A DNA stretch of 7,243 nucleotides from Succinivibrionaceae bacterium (GTDB lineage Bacteria; Pseudomonadota; Gammaproteobacteria; Enterobacterales; Succinivibrionaceae), in the NCBI GenBank assembly GCA_003477345.1, contig DMTG01000264.1, forward strand, positions 1 to 7,243, written 5' to 3'. The notes below the pieces were generated by a model. The model was not told where the DNA came from and did no database searches. It saw nothing but the letters and a program-made list of their open reading frames with translations. The position numbers and the translations under genes are program-made. Each line of letters opens with the position of its first letter. The stretch's first letter is position 1. Below are positions 1 through 6,785 of the stretch, in pieces.

Positions 1-1159
1 CTGCAGTCTGGGCGCTGGCGGCAGCGGCACTTGGCTGAGGCGCTGCTGCGGCGTTTGGAACCTTGCCTTCAGCGGCGAGCTTCTGTCTTTCTTCTCTAAA
101 CTGCTGCTGAAGTCTGGCAGCTCTCGCGGAGAGCTCAGATAAAGACAGTTCTCTGACATTTTCGCTTGCAGAAACGGTTTTTTCACCCTGAACTTTAAGC
201 GCGGGATCCGCTGGTACTGTTTCAGCACTGCTTTCCTGCGGAACGGTTCTGCTTCCTGGAATCAGATTTCCTCTGCGGGCGGTATCGGCAGCCTTGGCTA
301 TCAGTGAGTGAATGCGCTGCGCTGTTTCCTTGGAAATCTTGTCTTCATAAGGCTCTTCCAGCGAATTTCCGCGGTTATGCTTGAATATGTCAAGGTAGGT
401 GGAATCGTCAGGGAATTCATTTAAAGCCTGTCTTAAGTACCTTGTCATTATCTGGGGAGTGGTACTGCCAGGAGCCTCTTTTACCGGAGCGGTTTCCTTG
501 AGCTTTGCAAGCACTTCGGGCTGATTGCTCTCAATATAGGCAATCGAAGTCTGCAGAGAACGGTCCGTTGCCAGCTTGCTTTTGGTGCTGAGCGGAGTGT
601 TGGGCACATAAACATTGCGTACAGCAAGATCTCTTTCAAGTCCTGCGCCCATGGTGCCGTGATCGGTCAGATTTACCAGACTCTCGCAGATGAATTTTGA
701 CAGGGCCTTGCCGGCGCTGGTGCCTTCTTTTAAAGGTGGCGGCAGGTTATCAAGGCTTGAACTTAAGGCCTGGGCGGCATCTCTTGAGCGTACGAGCTTT
801 TTGCCGGTAGAAAGATTCTGGGCTACTTTTTCCTGCAGTGAAGGGTCACGGTTTATAACCTGTGCACTGAGCTTCTTGTACTGTCCCTGGGCTTCTTCAG
901 CCTGATCAGGGCTTATGTTCTTGAGCGCTTCAGGATTCTTTATGTATTCATTAAGGGTACTTTGCAGATTGTTTAGCGAGCGTGACAGACCTTCAGAAAG
1001 CAGTCCCTGCTCTCTTGAAAGCACGCTTAGATAAGAAACAGTGGCTGATGCGTTTATCCTTGGTTGAGCCTGTCTGTTGCTGCTGTCCGCGGTGCTGTCA
1101 GCCTTTTTAGAAGGAGCGCTTTTGTCTGCCTCTTTGATGTTTACATCAAAACTATCCAT
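1..1159 (-). CDS. Unrecognised Ala/Gln/Ser-rich helical protein, 3' end outside window
   Basis: An open frame of 386 codons reads leftward from an ATG at 1159-1157 and leaves the window without a stop, so the C-terminus is missing. I do not recognise the family. There is no signal peptide and no membrane segment, so a cytoplasmic or non-Sec-exported protein is likely. Residues 1-35 are polar and look disordered. Residues 38-135 are mostly helical and rich in Leu, Ser and Gln. A more structured part spans about 150-300 and holds the only cysteine (C158). Residues 300-335 are low in hydrophobics. An amphipathic, coiled-coil-like helix follows at about 338-364, then an Ala/Pro/Gln tail. The start is the first Met after an in-frame stop at 1189-1187. 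The Shine-Dalgarno match is weak. The coding call rests on a long frame with coding-like composition and a promoter at a fitting distance. It is divergent from mlaA. A structural or secreted protein is possible, but no function can be assigned. Confidence 0.82.
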   Translation of the reverse strand, partial: MDSFDVNIKEADKSAPSKKADSTADSSNRQAQPRINASATVSYLSVLSREQGLLSEGLSRSLNNLQSTLNEYIKNPEALKNISPDQAEEAQGQYKKLSAQVINRDPSLQEKVAQNLSTGKKLVRSRDAAQALSSSLDNLPPPLKEGTSAGKALSKFICESLVNLTDHGTMGAGLERDLAVRNVYVPNTPLSTKSKLATDRSLQTSIAYIESNQPEVLAKLKETAPVKEAPGSTTPQIMTRYLRQALNEFPDDSTYLDIFKHNRGNSLEEPYEDKISKETAQRIHSLIAKAADTARRGNLIPGSRTVPQESSAETVPADPALKVQGEKTVSASENVRELSLSELSARAARLQQQFREERQKLAAEGKVPNAAAAPQPSAAAASAQTA

Positions 1160-1175
1160 AATTCTGCTTAATTTT

Positions 1176-1204
1176 AATATACGTAATTATTGATATGATA
1201 ACAA
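1176..1204 (-). promoter_or_regulatory. Candidate sigma70 promoter for the left-edge gene
   Basis: On the minus strand a -35-like TTGTTA (1204-1199, 4 of 6 matches to consensus) is followed after exactly 17 bases by a -10-like TATATT (1181-1176, 5 of 6). The implied transcription start near 1169 leaves a leader of only about 10 bases before the ATG at 1159, which agrees with the weak ribosome binding site there. The surrounding DNA is AT-rich, so a chance match is possible. I saw no equally good promoter in the opposite direction for mlaA within 1160-1336. Confidence 0.4.
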
Positions 1205-1326
1205 AAAATTAAATAAAAGCCGTTATTTATGTCGTGTTTTTGAGTGAAAAATACCGTTTATTCCAAAATGAGAAACTGTAGATCTTATATTCACTTAAAA
1301 AGGCTTAAAATTAAGCAGACTACTAT

Positions 1327-1330
1327 GGAG
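1327..1330 (+). promoter_or_regulatory. Ribosome binding site that fixes the mlaA start
   Basis: GGAG at 1327-1330 lies 6 bases before the ATG at 1337. The upstream in-frame alternatives, GTG 1244 and ATG 1325, lack a comparable site and would put 31 or 4 extra residues in front of the signal peptide. The 31-residue extension is basic and not conserved in the family. Confidence 0.75.
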
Positions 1331-1336
1331 AAAAAT

Positions 1337-2152
1337 ATGCGCACTCTTTCCAATATTAAAACAGTTCTCTGTGCAGGATTGCTGGCCGCTGCCTGCTATG
1401 TGCCTGCCCATGCGGCACACTCAAGCTACAGCCCTATGGCTCCACGTCAGATTTCCATGGAGGCATCTTCTAAGGATTACAGTTATGGCCTTACGCTGCT
1501 GCCAGGCAATTCGATTGACAGCATTGAGCCTCTTGGCCGCAATGTGGCCTGGTTTATTAATTACAATATTCTAGACCGCTATATGCTCCGCCCGCTGGCG
1601 CATGGCTACTCCTATCTGCCGCAGCCTGTGCAGGACGGCTTTGGCAATTTCTTTTTCAACCTGTCTGAAATAAACAATACCCTCAATAATGTTCTGATAG
1701 GCGAGTTTGCTGACGGCGGAATCAGTTTTGCCAGACTTTTAATCAATTCAACCATAGGTCTTTTAGGCTTCATAGATGTAGCCTCCTATATGGGAATTGA
1801 ACGTCACCGCATGGCCATGGGCACAGCCTTAGGCAGAATGGGGGCAGATCAGGGCGCCTACGTACTGCTGCTTGGACCTAATACCATGAGAAACCTGCAC
1901 GGCAGCACTATTGATAATATGCCGCGCTATCTCTGGCTTAACGGTTTTGTTTCATTAGGACTTAGTGCGTTAGAAACAGTGCATGACAGAGCGCAGCTTA
2001 TAGGGCAGGAGGAAATGGTGGATAATGCTATTGACCCGTATGCCCAGGTAAGGCAGATCTATCTGATGTTCCATGAAGGCAAGGTAAATCCTGACAAGGC
2101 AGTATCTACCGAGCAGACTGTAGATGAATCCTATATGGATGAGATAGACTAG
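1337..2152 (+). CDS. mlaA: MlaA (VacJ) outer-membrane phospholipid-asymmetry protein
   Basis: MlaA sits in the outer membrane, usually as a lipoprotein, and removes misplaced phospholipids from the outer leaflet, handing them to MlaC and the MlaFEDB importer. From the ATG at 1337 the protein has 271 residues (E. coli 251). Residues 1-19 form a signal peptide ending in Leu-Ala-Ala-Ala-Cys, so C20 could be lipidated, although an Ala-His-Ala type I cleavage site at 24-26 is also possible. The MlaA domain covers about 61-245. Clear family motifs are NYNILDRYMLRP (75-86), the LPQPVQDGFGNFFFNL stretch (94-109), RLLINSTIGLLGFIDVA (133-149), LGRMGADQGAYVLLLGP (165-181) and DPYAQVRQ near 233-240. The acidic tail resembles that of E. 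coli. A frame extending upstream to 1244 exists but was rejected. The gene appears to head an operon with tyrA, 50 bases downstream. No other mla genes are in view. Confidence 0.93.
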   Translation: MRTLSNIKTVLCAGLLAAACYVPAHAAHSSYSPMAPRQISMEASSKDYSYGLTLLPGNSIDSIEPLGRNVAWFINYNILDRYMLRPLAHGYSYLPQPVQDGFGNFFFNLSEINNTLNNVLIGEFADGGISFARLLINSTIGLLGFIDVASYMGIERHRMAMGTALGRMGADQGAYVLLLGPNTMRNLHGSTIDNMPRYLWLNGFVSLGLSALETVHDRAQLIGQEEMVDNAIDPYAQVRQIYLMFHEGKVNPDKAVSTEQTVDESYMDEID

Positions 2153-2202
2153 AATCTTTGCGGCATTATAAACAACAACTATAAAAATTAAGGAATAAAA
2201 GC

Positions 2203-3336
2203 ATGCCAGTTTCTGATCTGAGTGCCCTTAGGACTCAAATAGATGAGACAGACGAGAAAATAATCAAACTCCTGGCCGAGCGCGCAGAACTTGTAAAGCA
2301 GGCAGTTGCTGCTAAAAAGGAAAACAAGACGGCTGCCTATTCAAAAGAGAGGGAGTCTTATCTTTTAACCAGCCGCAGAGAAATGGCAAAGAAATACGGA
2401 GTGCCTGAAGGGCTGGCCTCCGATATTCTAAAGCGTATCCTGCGCGAATCCTATCACGGTGGCGAGGGACGTTACGCCCGTCTTATGAAAACTCCGGGAG
2501 ACGTGGTCATAGTGGGCGGCAATGGCGGCATGGGCAGTATCTTTAAACGCTATTTTGAGAATTCAGGCTACCAGGTCTTCTGTTTTGGCCACAGAGGCTG
2601 GGACAGGGCGCCTGAATATCTGAAAAATGCCAGAATAGTGATAGTTACCGTACCTATTGATATCACAGTTCAGGTCATAGAACAGCTGTCTCCTCTGCTC
2701 AGGGACGATATGATCCTGTGTGACTTCACCTCTGTAAAGGTCCCTATCGTGGAGGCCATGCTGCGCTGTCACAAAGGTCCGGTGCTTGGCCTGCATCCAA
2801 TGTTCGGTCCGGATGTGAAAAGTCTTGTAAAGCAGGTTATTGTGACGGTGCCTGCAAGAGATGAAGAGGCAAGCCGTTTTCTTGTGGAGCAGTTCTCTCT
2901 GTGGGGCGCTACCATCGTCAACACCAAAGCCAGTGAGCACGACAGGGCCATGCGCATAATCCAGGCCTTAAGGCATTTTACAACCTACTGCTATGGCCTT
3001 TTCATGGCTTCCATTGGACAGGATCTTCATACGCTGCTTGAGCTGAGTTCTCCTATTTACCGCATGGAACTTATGATGGTAGGCCGTCTGTTTGCCCAGG
3101 ATCCTCGACTGTATGCAGATATCATTATGTCTTCAAAAGAGAATTATGAGCTTTTAGCTTCGTATGTAGAGAGCCTGCGTGAGGAGCTTTCGGTGATTGC
3201 AGACAAAGATGTGGAAGGATTTACACAGAGATTCCTGAAAGCAAGAGAGTACTTCGGTGATGATGCCGACAGCTTCCTTAAAGAAAGCGGGGCTATCTTG
3301 GCAAAATTACAGGATGAGAGAGTAAAAGAATGTTAA
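2203..3336 (+). CDS. tyrA: Bifunctional chorismate mutase / prephenate dehydrogenase (T-protein)
   Basis: TyrA converts chorismate to prephenate and then oxidatively decarboxylates prephenate with NAD+ to 4-hydroxyphenylpyruvate, the tyrosine precursor, in the cytoplasm. The protein has 377 residues (E. coli 373) and aligns over its full length. The AroQ-type mutase domain is about residues 1-90, with the expected R10, R27, K38/K39, R50 and E51. The dehydrogenase domain starts with the Rossmann motif VIVGGNGGMG (102-111). It contains LGLHPMFGP (195-203), whose H198 matches the catalytic His of the family, then QALRHF (254-259) and LSSPIYRMELMMVGRLFAQDP (281-301). No key residue appears to be lost. 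AAGGAA at 2190-2195 sits 7 bases before the ATG. The AroQ-TyrA fusion is typical of gammaproteobacteria. The stop overlaps the start of the next gene, which suggests translational coupling. No leader peptide, TyrR box or aroF-type gene is visible beside it. Confidence 0.97.
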   Translation: MPVSDLSALRTQIDETDEKIIKLLAERAELVKQAVAAKKENKTAAYSKERESYLLTSRREMAKKYGVPEGLASDILKRILRESYHGGEGRYARLMKTPGDVVIVGGNGGMGSIFKRYFENSGYQVFCFGHRGWDRAPEYLKNARIVIVTVPIDITVQVIEQLSPLLRDDMILCDFTSVKVPIVEAMLRCHKGPVLGLHPMFGPDVKSLVKQVIVTVPARDEEASRFLVEQFSLWGATIVNTKASEHDRAMRIIQALRHFTTYCYGLFMASIGQDLHTLLELSSPIYRMELMMVGRLFAQDPRLYADIIMSSKENYELLASYVESLREELSVIADKDVEGFTQRFLKAREYFGDDADSFLKESGAILAKLQDERVKEC

Positions 3337-4661
3337 AGAAAATTGGAAAAATTGCTCTTGTTTTTCTGATACTGTTTATGATAGCAGGAATTGCAGGTAT
3401 TTTTATAGGAAACAGTATGATTGACAGCAAAATGAATGCGGTGCTGTCGAAAATAGAGCATAAGGTTTCAGGTCTTAAACTTCAGAATGCCTCAAAAAAA
3501 TCCGGCTTACTTTCAAGAAGCGGTATTCTGGTCTGGGAATATTCCTCAGACAAGCTTGCACCGCTGGGTGTAAAGAAAATTACCGGGGCTACCGAATATA
3601 ATATTGGCGTAGGTCTGTTTTCAGTCAATGCCGATTTTAAAAACATGGAAGGCGAAGGCAATCTCAATGACATCCTGCGCAGCTTCAGCATCACTCCTAT
3701 AAGCTATGAAGGAAAAGCTTCAGCCTCGCTTCTGTCCATGTCAGCAAAATTTCTGCTCAAAACCTCTGAGGCTACCGCAACTCTCCCTGATGGCTACTGC
3801 TCAATAGGTGAGAATTCAGTATCTGTAAAAAGCTCCGGCTTCTCCTCTGCAGATATCGAAATCGGCAATGCGGCAGTCAAATGTCAGGGCACTGACACCT
3901 TTAACGGCAAACCATCCTACGTGCTGGATGTAGAGAATTTCAAAATCAAGGCATCTCCAAAGTTCAGCGACGGAAACATTATTCTCAATAGCGCAGGGAT
4001 TATGCTGAAATCCCTAAACGGTGAGGCTTCCTCGCTTTATCTTATTGGCTTTTCTCCAAAGGATCAGGTCAAGGATCCAACTTTGCGAGAGGCGCTTAAG
4101 GCATCTGACATCGATATGACCATAAGCCTTGAAGATAAAGACTCTCATAACCGCTATGAGCTTGCAGGTGAAGGCAGAGGCAGCATAGCTTACGCTTTCC
4201 CATACATAAGAGCAGGTCATGAGCAGCCTTTCTATCCATTTGATAACATAAAATTCGAGGCGTCCTTAGAGAGAATAAATCCTATGGTTATCTCAAAGCT
4301 TGCCAAGGCTGACTCCAAGGAAATCCCGGCGCTTGTTTTAAGTGCCCTGTCAAATCCTCTGGTGTTTAAGCTTGGCAGATTCAGCTTTGATCATCAGGGC
4401 GAGTCATTCTCAAGCTCCGGCACATTCAGTACCAATGTCGATAAGCAGACTATGAAGCCTGTCAATATGAAAGCCGATGTCAAATTAAGCGGCGGCCGCA
4501 GATTTACTCAGGGGATCATGGGCAGTGACTACCAGGAAGCACTCGATGATGCGGTAATGAACGGCTCGGTTTCTTTTGACGGCAAGAACTACAGTACCCA
4601 CGCCGTGTTTGCAGGCAATAAGCTGACTATGAACGGAGTTGCTTTGAATTTTAATAAATAG
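3330..4661 (+). CDS. DUF945/YdgA-like membrane-anchored periplasmic protein
   Basis: This 443-residue protein begins with a short basic start and one hydrophobic segment at about 8-27 that has no clear cleavage site, so it is probably an inner-membrane anchor with a periplasmic body. The body is rich in Ser, Gly and alternating hydrophobic residues, suggesting a long beta-strand protein. Architecture, length and the final motif (GNKLTMNGVALNF, 429-441, compared with a similar NGQ-x-TLNG tail in E. coli YdgA) point to the DUF945 family, whose biochemical role is not established. E. coli YdgA is somewhat longer, at about 500 residues, and overall identity is low, so the family call is tentative. 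The start ATG lies inside the tyrA stop region (7-base overlap, different frame). A GAGAGAG stretch (3316-3322) gives a ribosome site at 7 bases. Its position between tyrA and htpX and its envelope location suggest an envelope-maintenance role, which is inference. An AsmA-like protein is an alternative. Confidence 0.75.
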   Translation: MLKKIGKIALVFLILFMIAGIAGIFIGNSMIDSKMNAVLSKIEHKVSGLKLQNASKKSGLLSRSGILVWEYSSDKLAPLGVKKITGATEYNIGVGLFSVNADFKNMEGEGNLNDILRSFSITPISYEGKASASLLSMSAKFLLKTSEATATLPDGYCSIGENSVSVKSSGFSSADIEIGNAAVKCQGTDTFNGKPSYVLDVENFKIKASPKFSDGNIILNSAGIMLKSLNGEASSLYLIGFSPKDQVKDPTLREALKASDIDMTISLEDKDSHNRYELAGEGRGSIAYAFPYIRAGHEQPFYPFDNIKFEASLERINPMVISKLAKADSKEIPALVLSALSNPLVFKLGRFSFDHQGESFSSSGTFSTNVDKQTMKPVNMKADVKLSGGRRFTQGIMGSDYQEALDDAVMNGSVSFDGKNYSTHAVFAGNKLTMNGVALNFNK

Positions 4662-4710
4662 TCACTATTTCTAGTAAGAGAGAGAAAATAACAGTTTTAG
4701 TGGAGAAAAA

Positions 4711-5604
4711 ATGCGCGCGTTGCTATTTATCGGAATGCAGATTGCCATACTGCTGGTAGTAAGTATTGTTGGCAATGTACTTATGTATCTGTTTGGAGTG
4801 CAGATTGACAGCACTTCTTATCTGGGACTGCTTTGTATGTGTGCCGTGTATGGCTGCGTAGGATCGGCAATTTCGCTTTTCATGTCCAAGATGATGTGTA
4901 AAAAGGCCTATCGCGTAAGGGTTATAGAGGTTCCCCGCACACAGGAGGAGCAGTTTTTAGTAAGCACTGTCACACAGCTGGCCTCTCAGGCAGGTTTCAA
5001 TACTCCGGAAATTGGAATCTATAATTCACCTGATCCGAATGCCTTTGCTACCGGACATAATAAAAATGCCGCTCTGGTAGCTGTCTCATCAGGCCTTTTA
5101 AACAGCATGAGCCGTGAAGAAATCAAGGGCGTGCTCGGGCATGAAATTTCTCATATCAAAAACGGAGATATGGTTACCATGGCCCTGCTGCAGGGAGTAC
5201 TGAACACCTTCGTCTACTTCCTGTCCTATATAGTTGCAAGCATTGCGGCCAATGCCTTAAGAGGAAACCGCGACAGCAGCAGTTCATCATCTTTTTCAGG
5301 CACTTTTATGTTTTATGCCATAAATTCCCTGATGCAGATGCTCTTTGGCTTTGCTGCCACCATAGTTCTGATGTGGTTCTCAAGATGGCGTGAATTCCGT
5401 GCCGATGCCGGCTCTGCCGATCTTAACGGCAAAGAGTGCATGATAAAGGCGCTGGAAGCTCTAAAGCGCGGAGTGCAGCCTCAGTCAAATGAAGGGAAGG
5501 CTTCCATGCAGGCTTTATGCATTAACGGGGCATCTAATCTTTCGGTGCTGTTTATGAGCCATCCTCCTCTTGATAAGAGAATTGAGGCCCTGAGATCTAG
5601 ATAA
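4711..5604 (+). CDS. htpX: HtpX inner-membrane zinc metalloprotease
   Basis: HtpX is an M48-family integral membrane protease. It cleaves damaged or misfolded inner-membrane proteins alongside FtsH and is often induced by envelope stress. The 297-residue protein (E. coli 293) is collinear with the family. Two N-terminal membrane helices lie at about 3-27 and 38-58. The zinc motif HEISH (144-148) supplies H144, the catalytic E145 and H148, and E228 in SRWREFRADAGSA (224-236) is the expected third ligand. Two more hydrophobic segments lie at about 159-181 and 198-222. The C-terminal FMSHPPLDKRIEALR (281-295) is a family hallmark. A Ser-rich loop (189-197) replaces an acidic loop seen in E. coli. 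GGAG at 4702-4705 lies 5 bases before the ATG. The gene follows the DUF945-like gene by 49 bases and is closed by an intrinsic terminator, which makes it the last gene of the apparent operon. No CpxR-like box was identified. Confidence 0.97.
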   Translation: MRALLFIGMQIAILLVVSIVGNVLMYLFGVQIDSTSYLGLLCMCAVYGCVGSAISLFMSKMMCKKAYRVRVIEVPRTQEEQFLVSTVTQLASQAGFNTPEIGIYNSPDPNAFATGHNKNAALVAVSSGLLNSMSREEIKGVLGHEISHIKNGDMVTMALLQGVLNTFVYFLSYIVASIAANALRGNRDSSSSSSFSGTFMFYAINSLMQMLFGFAATIVLMWFSRWREFRADAGSADLNGKECMIKALEALKRGVQPQSNEGKASMQALCINGASNLSVLFMSHPPLDKRIEALRSR

Positions 5605-5607
5605 TAT

Positions 5608-5639
5608 AAAGGCAGAGAGCGTGTTTCTCTGCCTTTTTT
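5608..5639 (+). terminator. Intrinsic terminator after htpX
   Basis: GGCAGAGA (5611-5618) pairs perfectly with TCTCTGCC (5626-5633), with one further G-T pair inside (5619/5625) and a 5-base loop. The stem is followed by six T residues (5634-5639), and three A residues at 5608-5610 could extend it. It begins 3 bases after the htpX stop and closes the mlaA-htpX series. Confidence 0.9.
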
Positions 5640-5673
5640 CAGCTTTACAACAATTTTTAGTAGAGAGGCAAGT

Positions 5674-6687
5674 ATGCAGAATCGTCCAGAAATTGTCGCA
5701 GAATTATCAGGAAACCATGATGGAAATCTAGAGCGTGCTCTAAAGCTTATGGATCTTGCTGTTGCAAATGGAGCTGACGCGGTGAAAATTCAGACCTATA
5801 CCGAGGATTCTCTGACTATAGATTCTGACAGACCGGAGTTTCAGATTAACGGCGGTCTCTGGGACGGGCAGACTTTGTACAGTTTATACAAAAAGGCCAA
5901 AACTCCCAGAGAGTGGATGAAACCTATGTTTGAACATGCAAGAAACAGGGGAATTAAGCTTTTCAGTTCACCTTTTTCTGCGTCCGACGTAGAAGCCTTA
6001 GAGGCGGCTGGTTGTCCCCGCTACAAAATTGCCTCGTTTGAATTGAACGATGTTGATCTGATAGCTTTATGCGCCTCGACTAAAAAGCCTATGGTTATGT
6101 CTACAGGACTTGCCCTGCTGCAGGAAGTAGATCGTGCAGTGGAGATTGCCAGAAAGAATGGCTGTCAGGATCTGACGCTGCTGCATTGTGAGAGCCGCTA
6201 TCCTGCTGATCCGAAACTGTTTAATCTTAAAACAATCAGCTTCTTTAAAAAGCGCTATGGCTGTAAAGCGGGGCTGTCTAATCATGCTCTTGGCGATACT
6301 CTGGATATCGCTGCTACAGTCCTGGGTGCAGACATGATAGAAAAGCACTTTACCGACGACAGATCTAAAGGCAGCGTAGACAGTGCATTTTCAATGGAAC
6401 CTTCCGATCTTAGTCAGCTAAGGCAGGATACAGAAACAGCGGTTACTGCTCTGGGCATTGAAGATATCGTGCTCAAGGAAGATGAATATGATATGCGCAA
6501 CGGGAGACGCAGCGTATACCTGGTAAAATCGCTGAAACGAGGTGAAGTACTAAGCCGCGAGCATGTAAAGGTCATAAGACCAGGCTTAGGTATGGAGCCT
6601 TATCTGCTTAAATCTCAGCTAGGCAGGAAAGCCGCGCGTGATCTGGATGCGCCGCTGCCGCTTAGAACAGATGATCTGGAAGACTGA
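5674..6687 (+). CDS. pseI: Pseudaminic acid synthase (NeuB family, PseI-like)
   Basis: PseI condenses phosphoenolpyruvate with 2,4-diacetamido-2,4,6-trideoxy-L-altrose to make pseudaminic acid, a nonulosonate used on flagellins, capsule or LPS. The 337-residue protein (C. jejuni PseI 343) has a TIM-barrel NeuB domain (about 5-245) and a C-terminal SAF/antifreeze-like domain (about 278-335). PseI-like stretches are AELSGNHDG (9-17), KIQTYTEDSLTIDSD (38-52), GGLWDGQTLYSLYKKAKTPREW (60-81), FSSPF (97-101) and YKIASFELND (117-126). H204 and H225 occupy the metal-ligand positions of NeuB enzymes. The usual Ser-Asp-His around the first ligand is Ser-Asn-His here (N203). GAGAGG at 5663-5668 lies 5 bases before the ATG. 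The pattern at residues 38-81 favours PseI over sialic or legionaminic acid synthase, but substrate identity is inferred. No other pse, neu or leg genes are visible, and the gene sits directly behind the htpX terminator. Confidence 0.88.
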   Translation: MQNRPEIVAELSGNHDGNLERALKLMDLAVANGADAVKIQTYTEDSLTIDSDRPEFQINGGLWDGQTLYSLYKKAKTPREWMKPMFEHARNRGIKLFSSPFSASDVEALEAAGCPRYKIASFELNDVDLIALCASTKKPMVMSTGLALLQEVDRAVEIARKNGCQDLTLLHCESRYPADPKLFNLKTISFFKKRYGCKAGLSNHALGDTLDIAATVLGADMIEKHFTDDRSKGSVDSAFSMEPSDLSQLRQDTETAVTALGIEDIVLKEDEYDMRNGRRSVYLVKSLKRGEVLSREHVKVIRPGLGMEPYLLKSQLGRKAARDLDAPLPLRTDDLED

Positions 6688-6742
6688 GATCATTGAATCT
6701 ATAAAATAAACCTTGGCAGTATTTACATACTGAATATCGGAA

Positions 6743-6785
6743 ATTGACAGCTCCCCCTGGCTTCAGCCATGGGGGAGCTGTCAAT
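6743..6785. repeat. Large imperfect palindrome with bulged T (IS200/IS605- or REP-like hairpin)
   Basis: Bases 6743-6761 pair with 6766-6769 plus 6771-6785 to give a 19-bp stem closed by a TTCA loop (6762-6765). The only imperfection is an unpaired T at 6770. The core is a CCCCC/GGGGG block next to AGCT and CTGTCAA segments. No T tract follows (the next bases are AGAACTTAG), so it is a poor intrinsic terminator. In the IS200/IS605 family and in REP elements, single-stranded hairpins with a bulged or mismatched base are the transposase recognition sites, so this may be a remnant end or a non-autonomous relic. No tnpA or tnpB gene is in view. That link is inference. The structure itself is read directly. 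Confidence 0.7.

Noticed and set aside
690..905. 71-residue plus-strand open frame
   Set aside because: It lies antisense inside the long left-edge minus-strand frame, has no ribosome site, and resembles a shadow frame.
1189..1204. FNR-like site (TTGAT followed by ATGATAAC)
   Set aside because: The second half-site does not match ATCAA, so it is not a supported operator.
1244..1336. N-terminal extension of MlaA from a GTG at 1244
   Set aside because: It would bury the signal peptide behind 31 basic residues and has no good ribosome site, whereas GGAG at 1327-1330 is ideally spaced for the ATG at 1337.
2158..2185. Possible promoter for tyrA (TTGCGG, 16 bases, TATAAA)
   Set aside because: The -35 matches only 3 of 6 positions in AT-rich DNA; it is too weak to annotate, although a secondary promoter here is possible.
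2563..2957. Minus-strand open frames of 125 and 62 residues
   Set aside because: They are antisense to the well-conserved dehydrogenase domain of TyrA.
6067..6348. Minus-strand open frame of 93 residues
   Set aside because: It is antisense to the conserved NeuB-domain barrel of PseI and shows no independent coding signal.
6743..6785. Reading the large palindrome as an intrinsic terminator for pseI
   Set aside because: Neither strand has a T run immediately after the stem.
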